This document shows, one piece after another, positions 1-5,869 of a stretch of DNA of 6,987 nucleotides. The stretch covers positions 1 to 6,987 of the forward strand of contig JAQUMQ010000071.1 in NCBI GenBank assembly GCA_028718045.1, in the 5' to 3' direction. The first letter of the stretch is position 1. Each line of letters starts with the position of its first letter. Under the pieces are notes generated by a model. The model searched no databases, was not told the DNA's origin, and saw nothing but the letters and a program-made list of their open reading frames with translations. The DNA comes from Actinomycetota bacterium (GTDB lineage: Bacteria; Actinomycetota; Humimicrobiia; Humimicrobiales; Humimicrobiaceae). Made by a program: the position numbers and the translations under genes.

Positions 1-769
1 TACTGTCACACCCGATAACCCGGTCTCCGTCCCCATCGTAGGAAAAACCTATTTTTGCATTATTTTCCTTTACCATCCGGATTAAGCATTCAGGATGAGT
101 CGAACCGCAATCTTTATTGATAAGACCGCTTTTGGTATCGATATTGCCGCTGATCACATTCGCACCGTACATCGAAAGCACCTTGGGTACGGTCAAGCCG
201 GTTGCTCCGTTTGCGCAGTCTACAACTATTTTTAATTTTTCCAGATCAAAAGAAAAATTCTTTGTAATATTTTCGATATAAATTTCTGATGCATCGTTTA
301 CATTTTTTAATCTTCCCACTTCAAGCCCAACGGGATTTATCGATTCCGACACCGTTTCACTTAAAATATACTCTTCTATGGATTTTTCCTGCTCATCGCT
401 CAACTTTTCTCCGCCACTTTTAAAAACCTTTATACCATTATCTTCAAGCGGATTATGAGACGCAGAAATTACAATACCTCCATCCATTTTTAAAATTTTA
501 ACAAGTAATGCTACTGCCGGCGTACTCAAAACACCTGCTTCATAAACATCGCCGCCACTTGACAAAATACCTGCCGCAAGCGCGGATTCTAGAAAATCGC
601 CTGAAGGTCTGCTGTCTTTTCCGATTAATATCTTACCCCTTTTACCTTTGGCTATTAAAAACCTTGATACCGCTTTGCCAACTTTTAGCGCAAGCTCCGG
701 AGTCAAATCATCGTTTGCGATTCCTCTTATTCCATCCGTTCCAAATAATTTTCTTAAATCTTTATCCAT
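1..769 (-). CDS. glmM: Phosphoglucosamine mutase GlmM, N-terminal 256 residues (3' end beyond window)
   Basis: GlmM interconverts glucosamine-6-phosphate and glucosamine-1-phosphate in the cytoplasm, the step before GlmU makes UDP-GlcNAc for peptidoglycan. I translated the frame by hand: 256 uninterrupted codons running off the window edge, against a usual family length of about 450. The protein opens with the GlmM hallmark FGTDGIRG at residues 9-16. The phosphoserine loop is ISASHNP at 101-107, with S104 as the expected phosphorylated serine. The metal-binding loop DGDGDR is at 245-250, just before the window ends. The sugar-binding and C-terminal domains are missing from view. The start is ATG at 767-769 with an AGAGG-type Shine-Dalgarno a few bases upstream. 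It lies 169 nt after the racemase homologue, a gap large enough for its own promoter. A general phosphomannomutase is less likely given the FGTDGIRG start and close fit to GlmM. Confidence 0.95.
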   Translation of the reverse strand, partial: MDKDLRKLFGTDGIRGIANDDLTPELALKVGKAVSRFLIAKGKRGKILIGKDSRPSGDFLESALAAGILSSGGDVYEAGVLSTPAVALLVKILKMDGGIVISASHNPLEDNGIKVFKSGGEKLSDEQEKSIEEYILSETVSESINPVGLEVGRLKNVNDASEIYIENITKNFSFDLEKLKIVVDCANGATGLTVPKVLSMYGANVISGNIDTKSGLINKDCGSTHPECLIRMVKENNAKIGFSYDGDGDRVIGCDS

Positions 770-859
770 TTAGACCTCTTGAATTCACATAAATTAAGAT
801 TAAAAAAATTTCTAATCCACATTTTTTGATATTGCATATTTACCGATATCAATTTTAAT

Positions 860-888
860 ATTTTACATAATAATTTAATTAATATCTA
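860..888 (-). promoter_or_regulatory. Candidate sigma70-type promoter upstream of glmM (proximal)
   Basis: Read on the minus strand, TAGATA (883-888, 4 of 6 to the -35 consensus) and TAAAAT (860-865, 5 of 6 to the -10 consensus) are separated by 17 nt. It would give glmM a leader of roughly 85 nt. The region is so AT-rich that matches of this quality arise often by chance, so it is only a candidate. Confidence 0.25.
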
Positions 889-938
889 AAAAAAAATAAA
901 TTTAAGTGATGTTATCGGCATTGGCAAATAGCTGATAA
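888..938 (-). other. Imperfect hairpin and distant T-run after the racemase stop
   Basis: Directly after the racemase stop codon the minus-strand transcript can pair TTATCAGC (931-938) with GCCGATAA (912-919) around an 11-nt loop, with one A-C mismatch in 8 pairs. A run of nine T follows (positions 896-888), but about 15 nt after the stem. An intrinsic terminator needs the T-run right at the stem base, so this is at best a weak pause or partial terminator. The whole 770-938 gap holds no gene that I can see. Confidence 0.25.
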
Positions 939-2036
939 TCAGATATATTTCTTTACTATAAAAGGAGAAGTCATGCAAGACAAAAGACCGAAATAATTCA
1001 ATCCAAATTTTATTATGCTGCCGACTCTTAATTTTGATGGATAAAAATTATTTTTATCTTTTTCCTTTTTTGATTTACTGATTTCCCCCGAAAAAACCAC
1101 GCTGTCTTTCCTGTTTGCCAAGCGATACTGTTTTTTCAGCCCGATAACGGTATGATCACTGCTTTGGCCTATTATTTCATAATAAGGATTTTGAATTTTC
1201 AAGTGCTTGCAACTAACATCCTGCACGCCAAGAGCAATAATTGCCTTATATGGTTCAGCTTTTTTTTCTTTGATTTCAATTATTTCGGCTTCAAGTACAA
1301 AGCAATCATCATGAGCACCCTTTATAGTCGTGTAATCAGATGTTTCATTGCCTATGAAAATAGCCTCTCCTATTCTTACCTGGTTTACTTCTTTTGGCAA
1401 CTCCTCCGTTTCTATGTATTTCCATAAACTGGAATTCCCTCCGGAAATTACGGGTATTTTAAATCCATACACGGAATAAATTTTATTTCTTAAATCAATC
1501 AAGCAATTGATACTTTTAAGGGTAGGTTTTTTATTTGAAAGGCATCTTGCATTCGTGCCTAATCCAATTATTCTTATATTTTTGTGATTTTTATATACCT
1601 CATCAAAAAAAGCCATTACCTGCCTGGGATATATTCCTTCGCGCCTATCATCAGTTTCCACCATGATAATAATATTGTGGGTTATTTTTTTCTTAAGGCA
1701 TATCTTTGATAAAATCCTGATTGTTTTCAGTTCGGTTTGAAGCGAGGTATCGCATATCTTGACAAGGTCTTCGCACTCTGTAAGCATTGGGGTTCTCAGC
1801 AAAACAAGTTGCTGCCCATAACCAAAATAATTACGTAGCTTTGCCAGGTTTAAAAGCCTGCTGTCTCCGAAAATTTTTATCCCAGATTTTTTAAGAACTT
1901 TTACAATGTTTATATCTGCCAATATGCTTTTCGTAACACCGATAACCGCTATGCCTGACTTGTCGCAACGATCGATTATCAATTTTGCATTATCGGCAAT
2001 CTTATTTAAGTTTATTTTAATACATGGGAAACTCAT
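939..2036 (-). CDS. PLP-dependent amino-acid racemase, ornithine racemase/YhfX-like (alanine racemase N-terminal fold)
   Basis: This 365-residue protein resembles the ornithine racemase (Orr)/YhfX branch of the fold-type III PLP enzymes, related to the alanine racemase N-terminal barrel. K36, in GVTK at 33-36, is the expected PLP Schiff-base lysine. Other segments recalling Orr are FGDSRLLNL (56-64), RREGI (131-135), GLGTN (158-162), SGGNSS (198-203), RIGEAIFIGNET (221-232), ALGVQD (268-273), GQSSDH (290-295) and LLSCMTSPF (351-359). Compared with Orr as I remember it, a segment near 258-266 is shortened and a Lys-rich stretch appears near 301-335. No signal peptide or membrane segment is visible, so it should be cytoplasmic. 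It starts with ATG 14 nt after the rpsI stop, without a recognisable Shine-Dalgarno, so expression may rely on coupling to rpsI. Family is fairly sure; substrate (ornithine, alanine, serine or other) is unknown. Lying beside glmM, a cell-wall D-amino-acid role is an inference. Confidence 0.82.
   Translation of the reverse strand: MSFPCIKINLNKIADNAKLIIDRCDKSGIAVIGVTKSILADINIVKVLKKSGIKIFGDSRLLNLAKLRNYFGYGQQLVLLRTPMLTECEDLVKICDTSLQTELKTIRILSKICLKKKITHNIIIMVETDDRREGIYPRQVMAFFDEVYKNHKNIRIIGLGTNARCLSNKKPTLKSINCLIDLRNKIYSVYGFKIPVISGGNSSLWKYIETEELPKEVNQVRIGEAIFIGNETSDYTTIKGAHDDCFVLEAEIIEIKEKKAEPYKAIIALGVQDVSCKHLKIQNPYYEIIGQSSDHTVIGLKKQYRLANRKDSVVFSGEISKSKKEKDKNNFYPSKLRVGSIIKFGLNYFGLLSCMTSPFIVKKYI
955..983 (-). 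promoter_or_regulatory. Candidate sigma70-type promoter inside the racemase 3' end
   Basis: On the minus strand TTGTCT (978-983, 4 of 6 to the -35 consensus) and TATAGT (955-960, 5 of 6 to the -10 consensus) are exactly 17 nt apart. It lies in the last codons of the racemase gene and would drive glmM with a leader of about 180 nt. Such a site would let glmM be expressed independently of the ribosomal block. No experimental support; chance matches are frequent in this composition. Confidence 0.25.
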
Positions 2037-2050
2037 AAAAAAAGAAATGA

Positions 2051-2446
2051 TTATCTCTTTGAGAATTGTGATCTCTTTCTTGCTTTCTTAAGACCATATT
2101 TCTTTCTTTCTTTAATCCTGGAATCTCTGGTTAAAAATCCTTCTTTTTTTAAAATTATCCTATACTCAGGATTTATTTCCAGTAATGCTTTCGAAATACC
2201 ATGCCTTAATGCGCCTGCTTGTCCTGAAACACCGCCGCCTTCTATGGATGCGATTACATCGTAATCATGCTGTGTACCTGTCAGGTTAAACGGTTCTATA
2301 ATCATATTAACAAGAGTATCTCTGGGAAAATACTCTTTAAAATCTTTTTCGTTAACAATTATTTTACCTTCACCTGGCTTAATCCAGACTTTTGCTGTGG
2401 ATTCTTTTCTTCTTCCGGTCGCATAATATTTAACTTCTTCTGCCAA
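2051..2446 (-). CDS. rpsI: 30S ribosomal protein S9
   Basis: S9 binds the 16S rRNA head, and its C-terminal tail reaches towards the P-site tRNA. The 131 residues are the normal bacterial length. Clear family signs are YYATGRRKESTAKV (7-20), the glycine-rich GGGVSGQAGALRHGISKAL (70-88), LTRDSRIKERKKYG (105-118) and the universal C-terminal SKR. The start is TTG at 2444-2446, not ATG: AAAAGGAG (2453-2460) lies 6 nt upstream, and the protein starts where the family normally starts. It follows rplM, its usual partner, though across an unusually long 89-nt gap. The racemase begins 14 nt after its stop. Confidence 0.98.
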   Translation of the reverse strand: MAEEVKYYATGRRKESTAKVWIKPGEGKIIVNEKDFKEYFPRDTLVNMIIEPFNLTGTQHDYDVIASIEGGGVSGQAGALRHGISKALLEINPEYRIILKKEGFLTRDSRIKERKKYGLKKARKRSQFSKR

Positions 2447-2452
2447 CTTTTT

Positions 2453-2460
2453 CTCCTTTT
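2453..2460 (-). promoter_or_regulatory. Shine-Dalgarno fixing the TTG start of rpsI
   Basis: On the minus strand AAAAGGAG is followed by a 6-nt spacer and then TTG GCA GAA. There is no in-frame ATG near the expected N-terminus, so this site decides the start. Confidence 0.85.
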
Positions 2461-2470
2461 AAACTTCCTT

Positions 2471-2498
2471 AAAAAAAATAAGCTTAAAAACTTAAGTT
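2471..2498 (-). other. Palindrome and A+T hairpin with T8 run between rplM and rpsI
   Basis: The gap contains the perfect 10-bp palindrome AACTTAAGTT (2489-2498). An overlapping hairpin pairs CTTAA with TTAAG (2483-2487 and 2492-2496, 4-nt loop), and a run of eight T on the minus strand (2478-2471) starts 4 nt later. The arrangement resembles a terminator, but the five-pair stem is too AT-rich to be strong. It might reduce read-through into rpsI, act as a protein-binding site, or mean nothing. TAAGCTTA, an 8-bp palindrome, sits at the overlap. Confidence 0.3.
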
Positions 2499-2535
2499 AT
2501 ATCCTAATTAAAAATGACTTTGCCAAAAAACTAAT

Positions 2536-2982
2536 TTAATTTATATCTAAAACTTCGGGCTTTTGAGCCTTGTGCGGATGAATCGGGCCAGGATATACTT
2601 TTAACTTCTTTAGCTGTTGTCTTCCCAGTATGTTATGCGGAAGCATACCTTTGACAGCTTTTAACAGTACGAATTCCGGGCTTTTCTTCATCAATTTACC
2701 CAAACTTGTAACTTTCAAATTTCCGATATAACCGGAATGCCTGTAATATTTTTTGTCTTCAAGTTTGTTCCCCGTAACTACAAGTTTGCTTGAATTTATA
2801 ACAATAACATAGTCTCCGCAATCGACATGAGGGGTAAATATAGGCTTATTCTTGCCCCTAAGTATCTTGGCAATTTCGGTAGAAAGTCTGCCAAGCGTTT
2901 TCCCGCTTGCATCTATAACATACCATTTTTTATCTATGTCTTTTTCTTTTGCACTATAAGTTTTTGTGCCTACGGTTACCAT
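2536..2982 (-). CDS. rplM: 50S ribosomal protein L13
   Basis: L13 is an early-assembling 50S protein bound to 23S rRNA. The 148 residues are slightly longer than the usual 142-145, because MVTVGT precedes the typical KTYSAK start (7-12). Family signs are KKWYVIDASGKTLGRL (18-33), the DCGDYV segment (54-59), YYRHSGYIG (79-87) and the signature AVKGMLPHNILGR (109-121). The start is ATG at 2980-2982 with GGAGG about 4 nt upstream; there is no in-frame ATG, GTG or TTG that would give the shorter family-typical N-terminus. It lies 23 nt after truA, and rpsI follows after 89 nt, consistent with the widespread truA-rplM-rpsI order. Confidence 0.98.
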   Translation of the reverse strand: MVTVGTKTYSAKEKDIDKKWYVIDASGKTLGRLSTEIAKILRGKNKPIFTPHVDCGDYVIVINSSKLVVTGNKLEDKKYYRHSGYIGNLKVTSLGKLMKKSPEFVLLKAVKGMLPHNILGRQQLKKLKVYPGPIHPHKAQKPEVLDIN

Positions 2983-3005
2983 TTATCCTCCAATCAAGTA
3001 ATAAA

Positions 3006-3761
3006 CTATTCATATCCTACGCCGGTAAGAAACAAACCTTTAGATTCAACGATTCTGCCAGCCATATTTCTGTCATTATGTTCGAAAGCATCTTCAATAG
3101 TTGAAACACTTCTCATACCTTTTCCGATTTCGATCAAAGTCCCGACGATAATTCTTACCATGTTGTAAAGGAAAGAATTCGCTTTGACTTTAAAAACAAT
3201 GACTTTATTTCCATAAAAAGAATTAATTTTAAAAACATCGAAATTAAAAATTTCTCTTATTTTATTTACCTTATCATCATTCGGACTGCAAAAAGGTGTA
3301 AAATCTTTTCTTCCAACAAAATTTTTACAAGACTTTGCCATTAAATCAAAATCCAACTTTTTGCAGACTAATATACTGTATCTTTTCAAAAAAACGCTTT
3401 GGTAATTATCGTTTATCAAAAAATAACTATACTCGCGCCATAATGCATCGCGTCTGGAATCAAATTCATCTGCCACCTTTTCAACAGACCTCACCGATAT
3501 ATCTTCCGGAAGAACGCAGTTAAGCGACCATTTAAATTTATATAAATCAAGGTTATCGTCATGCTTAAAATTTATAACCTGATTTGTGGCATGAACTCCA
3601 CTGTCCGTCCTGCCGGCATATGAAATGCTGGTTTTCTTATTCAAAATATGGCTTAGAACTTTTATTAATTCTCCTTGAACAGTTCTCAAGCCCTCCGGCT
3701 GAATTTGAAACCCCGAAAAGCCGGTACCGTCATACTCGATTACAGCCTTATAATTAGTCAT
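3006..3761 (-). CDS. truA: tRNA pseudouridine(38-40) synthase TruA
   Basis: TruA converts uridines 38-40 in the anticodon stem-loop of many tRNAs to pseudouridine. The 251 residues match the usual family length. The N-terminus KAVIEYDGTGFSGFQ (5-19) is characteristic. The catalytic aspartate is D53 in the AGRTDSGVHA motif (49-58). Further conserved parts are the FDSRRDALWREYSY segment (100-113) and ANSFLYNMVRIIVG (194-207). The ATG at 3759-3761 fits the family N-terminus. An in-frame stop lies a few codons upstream and excludes a longer protein, but no Shine-Dalgarno is evident in the 28-nt gap after rplQ. Translation may therefore be low or coupled to rplQ, sensible for an enzyme embedded among very highly expressed ribosomal genes. 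Confidence 0.97.
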   Translation of the reverse strand: MTNYKAVIEYDGTGFSGFQIQPEGLRTVQGELIKVLSHILNKKTSISYAGRTDSGVHATNQVINFKHDDNLDLYKFKWSLNCVLPEDISVRSVEKVADEFDSRRDALWREYSYFLINDNYQSVFLKRYSILVCKKLDFDLMAKSCKNFVGRKDFTPFCSPNDDKVNKIREIFNFDVFKINSFYGNKVIVFKVKANSFLYNMVRIIVGTLIEIGKGMRSVSTIEDAFEHNDRNMAGRIVESKGLFLTGVGYE

Positions 3762-3789
3762 TAAAAATAAACAATGTCAAGCAGATATT

Positions 3790-4143
3790 TTACTTTAATA
3801 ATTCTATCTGAACAATTTCAGCCCCATCGCCAAGCCTGTTTTTAACCCTTACTATTCTGGTAAAACCGCTCGAACGCGTATAAGTTTGTGGAGCAATTTC
3901 ATTAAATAATTTTTGAACAGTATTATAATTACCAAGAAGTTTAAGGCATTGCCTTCTTGATGCCAGATCTCCCTTTTTTGCAAACGTTATTAATTTATCT
4001 ACAAACATTCTTAAAAACTTAGCTTTAGCTACCGTAGTTTCAATTTTACCATTTTCAAACAATGAAATTGCAAGATTCTTCATTATCGCTTTCTGATGAG
4101 TGCCGCTTCCGCCTAGTCTTCTTCCTCTTTTTGGTTGAACCAT
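3790..4143 (-). CDS. rplQ: 50S ribosomal protein L17
   Basis: L17 binds 23S rRNA near the polypeptide exit-tunnel side of the 50S subunit. The 117 residues are a normal length for the compact form. It starts with MVQPKRGRRLGGSGTHQKAI, with the RLGGS..H segment at 9-16 followed by NLAISLFENGKIETT (23-37) and AKAKFLR (39-45); the C-terminus has SSGFTRIVRVKNRLGD (91-106). As I recall the family, the RLGGS-type start is commoner in Actinobacteria than the RKLGRTSSQR type of many Bacillota. The start is ATG at 4141-4143 with GGGAGA about 9 nt upstream, 18 nt after the rpoA stop, the conserved rpoA-rplQ pairing. Confidence 0.98.
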   Translation of the reverse strand: MVQPKRGRRLGGSGTHQKAIMKNLAISLFENGKIETTVAKAKFLRMFVDKLITFAKKGDLASRRQCLKLLGNYNTVQKLFNEIAPQTYTRSSGFTRIVRVKNRLGDGAEIVQIELLK

Positions 4144-4161
4144 ATCTTGTAATCTCCCACT

Positions 4162-5097
4162 TTATTTTTTCTTAAACACTAAGCCTAACTCGCTTATTTT
4201 GTTCTTTACTTCCTGTATAGATTTCTGGCCAAAATTTCTGATGTCGAGCAGTTCGTCTTCGCTGTATTGAAGTAATTTTTCTACACTGTCGATCCCCGCT
4301 CTCTTAAGGCAATTATATGATCTTACGGATAGCTCCAAATCTTCGATTGACGGATATTGTTGTTTTTTTGCTTTTTGCTCAACTTCTTCAAAAATAGGAT
4401 CTTCATTTTTTGTCTTTTCCGAAAGATCGATCATCAAAGCCATATAATCATTTATAATCTTTGATGCCTGGCTTAACGCTTCATCCGGTTTGATACTCCC
4501 ATTGGTTTTTATAGTCATGGTAAGTTTATCAAAGTTTGTCATTTGCCCCACTCGTGTATTTTCAACCTTAAACATAACTCTTTTAATTGGAGAAAAAACC
4601 GTGTCTATCGGAATGACCCCTATAGGATCTTCCTCGGAGATATTTTCCTCAGCATTTCTATAGCCTTTTCCTCTTTCAACAACTATCTCGATTTTTATAT
4701 TGCTGTTTTTAGATAATGTTCCGATATAACAATCTTTATTGACAATCTCCAATTCAGAGGGAAGATTGATATCCGAAGCTCTGACTTCGCAAGGTCCGGG
4801 TTTATTAAGTTTTGCTACTGCCATATCCGAACGTTCCATCTTAAATACGATTTGTCTTAAATTAGCAATCAGTTCTACGATATCTTCCTTTAACCCTTCC
4901 AAAGTAGAAAATTCATGCTGAACATTTTCGATTCTGATTTTAGTGATTCCAACTCCTGCTATTGATGACAGCAAAACTCTTCTTATGGAATTACCTAGCG
5001 TATGACCGAAACCTCGTTCCAAAGGTTCGACAATAAATTCGCCATCAAAATCATTGGCAATTTTTAAATTTATACTTGGTTTGTGCATCTTTAACAA
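4162..5097 (-). CDS. rpoA: DNA-directed RNA polymerase subunit alpha
   Basis: Alpha dimerises to nucleate RNA polymerase assembly, and its C-terminal domain binds UP elements and activators. The 311 residues are the usual length. The N-terminal domain contains VEPLERGFGHTLGNSIRRVL (23-42), HEFSTLEG (61-68), VVERGKGY (139-146) and VENTRVGQ (178-185). The linker is about 225-249. The C-terminal domain runs from about 250 and keeps the DNA-contact residues: R259, N262 and C263 in LSVRSYNCLKRAGI (256-269), plus G290, K292 and S293. The start is TTG at 5095-5097: AGGAGG lies 10 nt upstream, and MLKMHKPSI aligns with the usual M-I-E-I-E-K-P-x-I start. The ATG three codons later would be 19 nt from the Shine-Dalgarno, too far. 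It follows rpsD after a 99-nt AT-rich gap. Confidence 0.98.
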   Translation of the reverse strand: MLKMHKPSINLKIANDFDGEFIVEPLERGFGHTLGNSIRRVLLSSIAGVGITKIRIENVQHEFSTLEGLKEDIVELIANLRQIVFKMERSDMAVAKLNKPGPCEVRASDINLPSELEIVNKDCYIGTLSKNSNIKIEIVVERGKGYRNAEENISEEDPIGVIPIDTVFSPIKRVMFKVENTRVGQMTNFDKLTMTIKTNGSIKPDEALSQASKIINDYMALMIDLSEKTKNEDPIFEEVEQKAKKQQYPSIEDLELSVRSYNCLKRAGIDSVEKLLQYSEDELLDIRNFGQKSIQEVKNKISELGLVFKKK

Positions 5098-5107
5098 TTT
5101 ATCTTAA

Positions 5108-5113
5108 CCTCCT
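5108..5113 (-). promoter_or_regulatory. Shine-Dalgarno fixing the TTG start of rpoA
   Basis: AGGAGG on the minus strand is 10 nt from TTG (5095-5097) and 19 nt from the next in-frame ATG (5086-5088). The spacing supports TTG as the true start. Confidence 0.75.
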
Positions 5114-5156
5114 AAAATAGAGAGAGAACTTTTTTAAATAATATATTGAAAAAATG

Positions 5157-5193
5157 TAATAATTGACGACAGACAACTAACGATAAATTATTA
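5157..5193 (-). repeat. Inverted repeat in the rpsD-rpoA gap
   Basis: TAATAATT (5157-5164) and AATTATTA (5186-5193) are perfect 8-bp inverted repeats around a 21-nt spacer, just after the rpsD stop. On the transcript the stem is followed within a few bases by CATTTTTTC. All eight pairs are A-U, so the structure is weak and may be chance. The 99-nt gap holds no gene. Confidence 0.3.
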
Positions 5194-5196
5194 AAA

Positions 5197-5823
5197 TTAC
5201 TTAGAATAAAGCTCTACTATCATTTGCTCTTTAACAGGAGCTTTGATATCGGCTCTTTCCGGAATTCTGATAATTTTACCTTTGAAATTTTTGAAATCTA
5301 CTTCAAGCCATTCAGGAATACTTAAGCTTCCGGCACTTTCCTTAGCCTCAATAATGGAAGGGATATCCTTGCTTTCATCCGCAATCTCAACTACTTGTCC
5401 TTCTTTTACTTGAAAAGAAGGTACGTCAACTTTTTTCCCATTTACCTTGACATGTCCGTGCGAAATCAATTGTTTTGATTGAGACCTTGATGTCGCAAAT
5501 CCCATAAGATACAAAACATTATCGAGCCTGGTTTCAAGAAGCTGAAGAAGAATTTCACCGGTTATTCCCTGCTTTCTTGTAGCTTTTTTATAATAATTCA
5601 AAAATTGCGCTTCCATAACACCATAATATCTTTTTGCTTTTTGCTTTTCCCTTAATTGGGTATAATACTCAGACTCAACAAGTCTCATCTTTGCCTTCTG
5701 ACCCGGGACATATGGTTTCTTTACTACTCCACATTTATCTGAAAAACACCTCAAGCCTTTTAAAAACAATTTCTCCTTTTCTCTTCTGCATAACTTACAA
5801 GCAGCACCATTGATTCTAGCCAT
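5197..5823 (-). CDS. rpsD: 30S ribosomal protein S4, zinc-binding form
   Basis: S4 is a primary 16S rRNA binder that nucleates 30S body assembly, and in several bacteria it also represses its own operon. The 208 residues are the normal length. Four cysteines, C9, C12, C26 and C31 (CKLC and RCFSDKC), form the N-terminal zinc site of the C-plus form. The S4 RNA-binding domain covers about 98-147, with RLDNVLYLMGFATSRSQ (99-115) and HGHVKVNGKKVDVPS (122-136). The C-terminus has PEWLEVD (170-176). The start is ATG at 5821-5823 with AAGGAGT about 8 nt upstream. It lies 46 nt after rpsK. I did not find a recognisable S4 autoregulatory fold upstream, though that cannot be excluded by eye. Confidence 0.98.
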   Translation of the reverse strand: MARINGAACKLCRREKEKLFLKGLRCFSDKCGVVKKPYVPGQKAKMRLVESEYYTQLREKQKAKRYYGVMEAQFLNYYKKATRKQGITGEILLQLLETRLDNVLYLMGFATSRSQSKQLISHGHVKVNGKKVDVPSFQVKEGQVVEIADESKDIPSIIEAKESAGSLSIPEWLEVDFKNFKGKIIRIPERADIKAPVKEQMIVELYSK

Positions 5824-5869
5824 TTAAGATAACTCCTTATTTAAAATATTTCTAAAAATCCAATTACTT

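Noticed and set aside
508..792. Open frame of 94 codons on the plus strand
   Set aside because: It lies almost entirely antisense to the well-conserved glmM frame and its translation shows no recognisable domain.
912..938. Rho-independent terminator after the racemase gene
   Set aside because: The stem contains a mismatch on the transcribed strand and the T-run starts about 15 nt after the stem, so the terminator geometry is not met.
770..938. tRNA, small protein gene or riboswitch in the largest gap
   Set aside because: No cloverleaf, no start codon with a ribosome-binding site and no known riboswitch core was visible by eye.
1152..1427. Plus-strand open frame rich in aromatic and hydrophobic residues
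   Set aside because: It is antisense to the racemase homologue; AT-rich coding DNA readily gives hydrophobic antisense frames.
2267..3168. Plus-strand open frames opposite rpsI, rplM and truA
   Set aside because: All overlap strongly conserved genes on the minus strand and resemble no known family.
5086..5088. ATG as the start of rpoA
   Set aside because: It is 19 nt from the AGGAGG, and the TTG three codons earlier gives the usual alpha N-terminus with 10-nt spacing.
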